This document shows positions 58,507 through 64,000 of a stretch of 64,000 bases of DNA, piece by piece. The DNA is from Polaromonas sp. YR568 (lineage in GTDB: Bacteria > Pseudomonadota > Gammaproteobacteria > Burkholderiales > Burkholderiaceae_C): assembly GCF_900116715.1 (NCBI RefSeq), contig NZ_FPBM01000012.1, positions 59,710 to 123,709 of the forward strand, given 5' to 3'. Under the pieces are notes generated by a model. That model saw only the letters and a list, made by a program, of their open reading frames with translations, had not been told where the DNA came from and did not search any database. The position numbers were made by a program, and so were the translations under genes. The stretch's first letter is position 1, and the number at the start of each line of letters is the position of its first letter.

Positions 58507-61500
58507 TTGAACTCTCCCGACGACAGCAAATACCTCGCCTCCCAGGCCGCAGAAGGCCGGCATGTGGCAGAGCCTGCGGGCCGCTACCTGGCGCAAGCCC
58601 TGGCCGCCCAGCGCATCAGCATTCGCGGGGCGCGCACGCACAACCTCAAGAACATTGACCTGGACATTCCGCGCAACCAGCTGGTGGTCATCACCGGGCT
58701 GAGCGGGTCGGGCAAGTCGTCACTGGCCTTCGACACGCTGTACGCCGAAGGCCAGCGCCGTTATGTCGAAAGCCTGTCGACTTACGCCCGCCAGTTTTTG
58801 CAGCTGATGGACAAGCCCGACGTCGACATGATCGAGGGCCTGTCGCCCGCGATCTCCATTGAGCAAAAGGCCACCTCGCACAACCCGCGTTCCACCGTGG
58901 GCACGGTGACCGAGATCCACGACTACCTGCGCCTCTTGTTTGCCCGTGCCGGCACGCCTTTTTGCCCCATCCACGATTTGCCGCTGCAGGCGCAAAGCGT
59001 CAGCGAGATGGTCGACACCGTGCTGGCCCTGCCGGAGGACACCAAGCTGATGATCCTGGCGCCGGTGGCGCGCGACCGCAAGGGCGAGTTTGTCGATGTG
59101 TTCGCCGAGATGCAGTCACAAGGTTACGTACGCTTTCGTGTCGACGGCACGGCCTACGAATTTGACGACCTGCCCAAACTCAAGAAAACCGAAAAGCACA
59201 ACATCGATGTGGTGATTGACCGCATCAAGGTGCGGGCCGACATGCAGCAGCGCCTGGCCGAAAGCTTTGAGGCGGCGCTGCGCCTGGCCGACGGCAAGGC
59301 GATTGCGCTGGAAATGGACACGGATAAAGAGCACCTCTTCAGCGCCAAATTTTCCTGCCCGGTGTGCGACTACTCACTCAGCGAGATGGAGCCGCGGCTC
59401 TTCTCCTTCAACTCGCCGGTGGGCGCCTGCCCCACCTGCGACGGCCTGGGCCATATGGAGTTTTTCGACCCGGCGCGTGTGGTGGCATTCCCCTCACTGA
59501 GCCTGGCCAGCGGCGCCGTCAAGGGCTGGGACCGCCGCAACGGTTATTACTTCTCGATGCTCGAGAGCCTGGCCAAACACTACAAATTCGACATCGACGC
59601 CGCCTTTGAAGACCTGCCCGACAACGTGCGGCAGGTGGTGCTGCACGGCTCGGGCGAGGAAGAAATCAAGTTCAGCTACGTGATGGACTCGGGCAACTTC
59701 GCCGGCAAAAAGATCACCAAGAAACACCCCTTCGAGGGTGTCATCACCAACTTTGAGCGCCGCTACCGAGAGACCGACTCCGCCGCCGTGCGCGAGGAAT
59801 TGGCCCGCTACCGCAGCGTGCAGCCCTGCCCCGACTGCGAAGGCACGCGCCTGCGCACCGAGGCGCGCCATGTGTATCTAGTGGGCGCACCTGAGGACGG
59901 CAGCGATGCATCATCGCGCAGCAACCGCAAGGCGATTTATGAAATCAGCCATTCCACGCTGCGCGAGAGCTTTGACTATTTCAACGCCCTGAAGATGCAG
60001 GGCGCCAAGGCCGAGATTGCCGCCAAGGTGGTGCGCGAGATCGGCTTGCGCCTGAAGTTCCTCAATGACGTGGGCCTCAACTACCTCAGCCTGGACCGCA
60101 GCGCCGAAACGCTTTCGGGCGGCGAGTCGCAGCGCATTCGCCTGGCGTCGCAGATCGGCTCCGGCCTGACGGGCGTGATGTATGTGCTCGACGAGCCCAG
60201 CATCGGCCTGCACCAGCGCGACAACGACCGCCTGATCGGCACGCTTAAACATCTGCGCGACATCGGCAACAGCGTGCTGGTGGTTGAGCACGACGAAGAC
60301 ATGATCCGCGCCGCCGACCATGTGATCGACATGGGGCCGGGCGCCGGCATCCACGGCGGGCGCGTGATGGCGCAAGGCACGTTTGACGAGGTCAAAAACA
60401 ACCCGGCTTCGCTGACCGGCCAGTACCTGGCGCAGACGCTGACGATCGCCGTGCCCAAACGCCGCACGCCATGGTTGCCGACGGTGAAAGCCGTGGAAGC
60501 GGCCGAGAAAAAGAAGGTCTCGCGCTTTCCGCAAAGCCCGGCTGCCGAACGCCGCGCCGCGCGCGAAGCCATCCACCAGGCCACGCTGGGCGACATGCAG
60601 GCGCTGCGCGTCATCAACGCCACCGGCCACAACCTCAAGGGTGTAAGCGTTGAATTTCCGGTCGGCTTGCTGACCTGCGTGACAGGCGTCTCCGGCTCGG
60701 GCAAGTCCACGCTGGTCAATGACACGCTGTACGCCGCCGTGGCCCGCACGCTGTACCGCGCGCATGAAGAGCCCGCGGCGCACGAAGCGATTGAAGGCAT
60801 CGAACATTTCGACAAAGTCATCAACGTCGATCAGTCGCCCATAGGCCGTACGCCGCGCAGCAACCCGGCCACCTACACCGGCCTCTTCACGCCCATCCGC
60901 GAGCTGATGGCCGAGATGAACACGGCGCGCGAACGCGGCTACGGCGCCGGGCGCTTCAGCTTCAACGTGGCCGGCGGCCGCTGCGAGGCCTGCCAGGGCG
61001 ACGGCGTGGTGAAAGTCGAGATGCACTTTTTGCCCGATGTGTATGTGCCCTGCGACGTCTGCAAGGGCATGCGCTACAACCGCGAAACACTCGAGGTGCA
61101 GTACAAGAGCAAAAACATCGCACAGATCCTGGACCTGACCGTCGAGGTGGCCGCCGAGTTCTTCAAGGCCGTGCCCACCATCTCGCGCAAGCTGCACACG
61201 CTGCTGGACGTGGGCCTGTCTTACATCAAGCTGGGCCAGGCCGCGACCACACTGTCAGGTGGCGAGGCGCAGCGCGTCAAGCTCGCATTGGAACTCAGCA
61301 AACGCGACACCGGCCGCACGCTCTACATCCTGGACGAACCGACGACGGGCCTGCACTTTGCCGACATCGATTTGCTGCTCAAGGTGCTGCACCAGCTGCG
61401 CGACGCCGGCAACACGATTGTGGTGATCGAGCACAACCTGGACGTTATCAAGACCGCCGACTGGCTGGTCGACATGGGGCCCGAAGGCGGGGCTGGTGGC

Positions 61501-61587
61501 GGCACCGTGGTGGGCGTGGGCACACCCGAAGACATCGCCGCCAACCCGGCCAGCCATACCGGGCGTTACCTGGCGCGCCTGCTGTAA
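58507..61587 (+). CDS. uvrA: Excinuclease ABC subunit A
   Basis: This is a 1026-residue UvrA, the damage-recognition ATPase of nucleotide excision repair. It has two ABC ATPase modules: Walker A GLSGSGKSSLAF near residue 65 and GVSGSGKSTLVND near 730, with signatures LSGGESQRIRL and LSGGEAQRVKL. Zinc fingers are visible with CPVCDY...CPTCDG and CEACQGD...CDVCKG. It is longer than E. coli UvrA because of a basic insert near residues 650-690, common in the group. The start shown is TTG; a GTG at 58564 is an alternative, as no ATG is close. Confidence 0.97.
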   Translation: MNSPDDSKYLASQAAEGRHVAEPAGRYLAQALAAQRISIRGARTHNLKNIDLDIPRNQLVVITGLSGSGKSSLAFDTLYAEGQRRYVESLSTYARQFLQLMDKPDVDMIEGLSPAISIEQKATSHNPRSTVGTVTEIHDYLRLLFARAGTPFCPIHDLPLQAQSVSEMVDTVLALPEDTKLMILAPVARDRKGEFVDVFAEMQSQGYVRFRVDGTAYEFDDLPKLKKTEKHNIDVVIDRIKVRADMQQRLAESFEAALRLADGKAIALEMDTDKEHLFSAKFSCPVCDYSLSEMEPRLFSFNSPVGACPTCDGLGHMEFFDPARVVAFPSLSLASGAVKGWDRRNGYYFSMLESLAKHYKFDIDAAFEDLPDNVRQVVLHGSGEEEIKFSYVMDSGNFAGKKITKKHPFEGVITNFERRYRETDSAAVREELARYRSVQPCPDCEGTRLRTEARHVYLVGAPEDGSDASSRSNRKAIYEISHSTLRESFDYFNALKMQGAKAEIAAKVVREIGLRLKFLNDVGLNYLSLDRSAETLSGGESQRIRLASQIGSGLTGVMYVLDEPSIGLHQRDNDRLIGTLKHLRDIGNSVLVVEHDEDMIRAADHVIDMGPGAGIHGGRVMAQGTFDEVKNNPASLTGQYLAQTLTIAVPKRRTPWLPTVKAVEAAEKKKVSRFPQSPAAERRAAREAIHQATLGDMQALRVINATGHNLKGVSVEFPVGLLTCVTGVSGSGKSTLVNDTLYAAVARTLYRAHEEPAAHEAIEGIEHFDKVINVDQSPIGRTPRSNPATYTGLFTPIRELMAEMNTARERGYGAGRFSFNVAGGRCEACQGDGVVKVEMHFLPDVYVPCDVCKGMRYNRETLEVQYKSKNIAQILDLTVEVAAEFFKAVPTISRKLHTLLDVGLSYIKLGQAATTLSGGEAQRVKLALELSKRDTGRTLYILDEPTTGLHFADIDLLLKVLHQLRDAGNTIVVIEHNLDVIKTADWLVDMGPEGGAGGGTVVGVGTPEDIAANPASHTGRYLARLL

Positions 61588-61669
61588 TTTTTGTCGAGGC
61601 ATCCAGGCGCGCGCCGCGCCTAGGCCGCGCCTTTCTTTTTCTCGCTCTCTTTTTTCTGGAACCCCGGTT

Positions 61670-62599
61670 TTGAACAGCTCCACCTTTTTCACCCAGCGCA
61701 AAGTCGTTTTCCTGCTGGCCTCGCTGTGCTGCCTGCTCTGGGGCAGCGCCTATCCTGCCATCAAGAATGGCTACGCGCTGTTTCATATCGCGGCCAACGA
61801 CATTCCATCCAAGCTGGTGTTTGCCGGCTGGCGCTTTGTGTTTGCCGGGCTGGTGCTGCTGGTGTTTGCCGCCCTCAGCAAGAAGCCGGTGTTCAAGCTG
61901 GACCGCCGGACCTTTGGGCAGGTGACGCTGGTGGGGTTGACGCAGACGAGTTTGCAATACGTGTTCTTCTACATCGGCCTGGCCTATGCGACGGGCGTGA
62001 AGAGCTCGATCATGAATGCGACGGGCACTTTTTTCAGCGTGCTGCTGGCGCACTACATCTACAAAAACGACAGACTCAGCTTCAACAAGGTGCTGGGCTG
62101 CGTGGTGGGTTTTGCCGGTGTGATGGTGGTGAACTTCAGCGAAGGCTTGTTGACGTTTGACTTCACGCTGCTCGGCGAAGGCTTTGTCGTGATCGCCGCC
62201 TTTGTGCTGTCGGCCGCCAGTATTTATGGCAAGAAAGTGTCGCAGCGCGTTGACTCGGTGGTACTGACCGGCTGGCAGCTGGCCATTGGCGGCCTGGCCT
62301 TGTTGCTGATTGGTTTTGCCACCGGCGGCACGCTGGCGGGCTTCACGCTCAAGTCCACCTTGCTGATGGTGTACCTGGTAGTGCTGTCTTCGGCCGCGTT
62401 TTCGCTGTGGACGATTTTGCTGAAGTACAACCGCGTGAGCATGATCACGGTGTTTAACTTCATGGTGCCGATTTTCGGGACGGTGCTGTCGGCGCTGTTT
62501 CTGGATGAGAGTTTTCTGGAGTGGAAGAACGGGCTGGCCTTGCTGTTGGTCTGTTATGGGATCTGGCTGGTGACCAAGGAAGAGAAGCCGGCGCGATAG
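61670..62599 (+). CDS. EamA/DMT family transporter
   Basis: This 309-residue protein has ten hydrophobic helices in two repeats of five. The first helix holds the DMT hallmark LLWGSAYPAIKNGYALF, and the second repeat starts near residue 175. EamA proteins export metabolites or drugs; the substrate cannot be told. The TTG at 61670 is chosen as start since no ATG or GTG is suitably placed before the first helix and the frame upstream overlaps uvrA. It is 82 bases after uvrA on the same strand. Confidence 0.85.
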   Translation: MNSSTFFTQRKVVFLLASLCCLLWGSAYPAIKNGYALFHIAANDIPSKLVFAGWRFVFAGLVLLVFAALSKKPVFKLDRRTFGQVTLVGLTQTSLQYVFFYIGLAYATGVKSSIMNATGTFFSVLLAHYIYKNDRLSFNKVLGCVVGFAGVMVVNFSEGLLTFDFTLLGEGFVVIAAFVLSAASIYGKKVSQRVDSVVLTGWQLAIGGLALLLIGFATGGTLAGFTLKSTLLMVYLVVLSSAAFSLWTILLKYNRVSMITVFNFMVPIFGTVLSALFLDESFLEWKNGLALLLVCYGIWLVTKEEKPAR

Positions 62600-62705
62600 G
62601 CAAGCCGGGTAGACGGGCCGGGCTGCGCCTCCTTCGAATGGAGGAGGCCATTCGCGCGGCAGCAGCTGTTAGCATGGGTCGCACAATTACTTACAAGGGA
62701 GATCC

Positions 62706-62720
62706 CACCGGCTTCCGGTG
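62706..62720 (+). promoter_or_regulatory. Hairpin between ribosome binding site and start codon
   Basis: CACCGG-CTT-CCGGTG is a perfect six-pair hairpin. An AAGGGAG ribosome-binding sequence lies at 62695-62701 and the ATG at 62727. If the hairpin folds, the effective spacing shrinks to about ten bases, a normal distance. Confidence 0.5.
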
Positions 62721-62726
62721 CACACC

Positions 62727-63623
62727 ATGCCTGAACATCAAATTACCCCAGCGAAGCCGGGCAACCGTTTCGACTTCATCAAGCGCGGCCGGACCGCCAT
62801 GGCCTGCCTCAGCGCCGCCGCATTGTTCCTGACGGGCTGCGCACAATTGCCTCCCATGATTCCGCAGCTGAAGGCGGAAAAAAACACGCGCATCATTCTG
62901 GTCGCCGAAAAAAGCCGCTTTGAATACACCGTACCCGCCTCCGTGGATGCCGTAGGCGGCGGCGTTCCGCTGGTGGCCCTCATCGGTGCGCTCACCGCAG
63001 TAGTCGCGCAAAAGGGCCTGGAAAATGCCAACGCCAAGCTGCTGGTAGCCGCGTCTGAAAAGCGGCTGACGAGCAATCACCGCGAAGCTTTTGTCGACGA
63101 GCTGGTGCGCAGGTTCAAGGCGATCGGCCTTGACGCTGAGGTGTTGTACGTGCCCTACGCCTCCGCCACCATAGGGGGCGACGACCGCCGCTTTTACCGG
63201 CCCGTGTTTGACGGCATCACACTGCCTGCGGGCGTCCCGGTGTTTTCGCTCAACCTGGATGTGGGCAGTTGCACCTTCGGCGGCGCGTCGCCGTGTATAC
63301 GCTATGCGCTGATCGAAGTCCTCACCTTGCCTGACGGCAAAGTGTTCAAGCCGGCGAACACACCACCGCCGGGAGTGAACGGAACCATTGTGGGCGCGGG
63401 CATTCCAGAGGCCAAGGCGGCCGTGCGCCCCTTCAAATACCGGGCGGTGGTCGGCACCACGCCCAACTACGGCACCAAGCCAACGCCGCAGCCCAAGACA
63501 TTTGCCAGCATCGACGACGCGGTGGCCCGCATCGAGGAGTTCGACGGCGAACTGGCCAAGCTGGTGCCCGCTTCTGTTGATCAGCTCATTGGTTCGGGGG
63601 AGACCTTGCCAGTACGGCCCTGA
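62727..63623 (+). CDS. Putative lipoprotein of unknown function
   Basis: This is a 298-residue protein with a basic N-terminus and a lipobox LTGC, modified cysteine at residue 38, suggesting an outer- or inner-membrane lipoprotein. The mature part has a glycine/valine-rich segment VDAVGGGVPLVALIGALTAVVAQKG near residue 75-100 and a region of beta strands with one cysteine pair around DVGSCTFGGASPCIRY. I do not recognise a characterised family. The ATG at 62727 is chosen; a later ATG at 62799 would leave a short 13-residue signal. It is not closely linked to neighbours. Confidence 0.7.
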   Translation: MPEHQITPAKPGNRFDFIKRGRTAMACLSAAALFLTGCAQLPPMIPQLKAEKNTRIILVAEKSRFEYTVPASVDAVGGGVPLVALIGALTAVVAQKGLENANAKLLVAASEKRLTSNHREAFVDELVRRFKAIGLDAEVLYVPYASATIGGDDRRFYRPVFDGITLPAGVPVFSLNLDVGSCTFGGASPCIRYALIEVLTLPDGKVFKPANTPPPGVNGTIVGAGIPEAKAAVRPFKYRAVVGTTPNYGTKPTPQPKTFASIDDAVARIEEFDGELAKLVPASVDQLIGSGETLPVRP

Positions 63624-63679
63624 TTTAGGCCGGTTCTTGCTCCGGCCTCTCGCGCTCTGCTGAGAGCTGCTGGCCGGGG

Positions 63680-63725
63680 GTTGCCCGGCGGCAACTCACT
63701 TTCTTTTGCTTCGCCAAAAGAAAGT
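63680..63725. repeat. Tandem hairpins of a family-wide intergenic repeat
   Basis: GTTGCC-CGGC-GGCAAC is followed by ACTTTCTTTTG-CTTCGC-CAAAAGAAAGT, both perfect inverted repeats. I recall very similar CTTTTGCTTCGCCAAAAG sequences in many proteobacterial intergenic regions. Confidence 0.65.
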
Positions 63726-63747
63726 AAGCAAAGAAAAGGCGACCCTA

Positions 63748-63882
63748 CTGTCTGCGTCCCCTGCGCTTCGCTCCGGGGCAACCTGCGGTGCTCGGTCCAG
63801 ACGGGGTCAAAAACAACTCGCCTTCGGCTCAAACAAGTTTTTGCCCTTATCCGTCTGGACCTCCGCTCCTCGGCGCAGACAG
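63748..63882. repeat. 135-base nested inverted repeat
   Basis: CTGTCTGCG at 63748-63756 pairs with CGCAGACAG at 63874-63882. Inside, GTCCAGACGG at 63795-63804 pairs with CCGTCTGGAC at 63851-63860, and AAAAAC near 63809 with GTTTTT near 63837. The pairing suggests a branched, long RNA or DNA structure. Confidence 0.65.
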
Positions 63883-63898
63883 AAGGGGTGGGAACAGG

Positions 63899-63950
63899 AA
63901 TACCGAACAGCCGAATACCAAACAGCCGAAGACCGAAACCCGAATACCTG
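63899..63950 (+). repeat. 15-base tandem repeat
   Basis: AATACCGAACAGCCG (63899-63913) is repeated as AATACCAAACAGCCG (63914-63928), then a diverged AAGACCGAAACCCG and a partial AATACC. About three and a half units are present. Confidence 0.65.
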
Positions 63951-63954
63951 AAGA

Positions 63955-63984
63955 AACAAGGACTCGCCGTGGCGAGTCCTTGTT
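63955..63984. terminator. Terminator-like perfect stem at the window end
   Basis: AACAAGGACTCGCC and GGCGAGTCCTTGTT are exact reverse complements with only GT between them, giving about 13 pairs with a CGTG loop. No long T tract follows, so it may serve the next gene outside the window on the minus strand or be a palindrome of the repeat block. Confidence 0.5.
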
Positions 63985-64000
63985 GGTATTTGGTCCCCGC

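Larger units (their letters stand above)
63624..63985. other. Gene-free 3' block of structured repeats
   Basis: No supportable gene is found in the last 377 bases. The block contains, in order, a GTTGCC-CGGC-GGCAAC hairpin (63680-63695), an 11-base perfect hairpin (63698-63725), a 135-base nested inverted repeat (63748-63882), a 15-base tandem repeat (63899-63950) and a terminator-like stem (63955-63984). I associate the first part with repeats common in Comamonadaceae intergenic regions. Confidence 0.6.

Noticed and set aside
63899..63950. Tandem repeat considered as a CRISPR array
   Set aside because: Units are 15 bases, directly adjacent, without spacers; no cas genes.
63955..64000. Possible tRNA at the right edge
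   Set aside because: Only a perfect palindrome is present; there is no cloverleaf or T-loop sequence before the window ends.

Overview
The window is chromosomal DNA, roughly two-thirds G+C, from a betaproteobacterium of the order Burkholderiales. It is most likely Comamonadaceae and resembles Polaromonas, Rhodoferax or Variovorax. That placement rests on gene content and order (bamE divergent from fur, an MFS gene and ssb divergent from uvrA, a betaproteobacterial-type gshA, split pntAA-pntAB-pntB) and on intergenic repeats of a kind I associate with that family. It is an inference; no rRNA or other marker gene is present. I see no tRNA, rRNA, CRISPR array, prophage or intact insertion sequence. 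Nearly all the DNA is ordinary coding sequence.

Layout. 1-3.0 kb: the 3' end of a LysR regulator, a DUF2214 membrane protein, the divergent argO/argP pair (arginine export and its regulator) and a PsiF-repeat protein. 3.1-6.3 kb: argS, a SPOR-domain protein and dsbA. 6.5-9.6 kb: lptA, lptB and rpoN. 9.6-16.2 kb: an RlmL-like methyltransferase with a large insertion, a PIN-domain gene, a membrane-anchored glutamate-synthase-like flavoprotein, a UPF0149/SEC-C protein and kup. 16.5-22.4 kb: a complete iron-uptake cassette made of a Fur box, a FecI-like sigma factor, a FecR-like anti-sigma factor, a TonB-dependent siderophore receptor, a PepSY membrane reductase candidate and a 95-residue protein that is only the DNA-binding half of a Fur protein. 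22.5-26.4 kb: gshA, proA and holA. 26.4-29.0 kb: an Lrp regulator with ornithine cyclodeaminase and arginase, sitting between holA and lptE. 29.0-35.4 kb: lptE, leuS, exbD, exbB, dapB and bamE on the minus strand, then fur. 35.5-37.5 kb: hprK, ptsN and hpf. 37.9-43.0 kb: a patatin, corA with a structured leader, mtnN and fadD. 43.2-49.1 kb: pntB, pntAB, pntAA, mmsA and its divergent LysR regulator. 49.1-53.6 kb: a Nudix gene, a porin, mnmA and a MipA/OmpV-like outer-membrane protein. 53.9-56.5 kb: a coupled DUF4242, SARP-like regulator and DUF2917 cassette. 56.5-64.0 kb: ssb, an MFS gene, uvrA, an EamA transporter, a lipoprotein and a block of strongly structured repeats.

How the genes work together. 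Arginine metabolism recurs: export (argO/argP), tRNA charging (argS), breakdown to ornithine and then proline (rocF, ocd, probably controlled by the adjacent lrp), and proline synthesis (proA). Envelope biogenesis recurs too (lptA, lptB, lptE, bamE, dsbA, the porin, the MipA-like protein). Iron supply links the FecI/FecR cassette, the ExbB/ExbD motor and the master regulator Fur.

The most promising undescribed elements are the corA leader, which has two mutually exclusive pairings; the Fur-like protein lacking a metal-binding half; the DUF4242/SARP/DUF2917 cassette; and three families of structured repeats lying at the 3' ends of genes.
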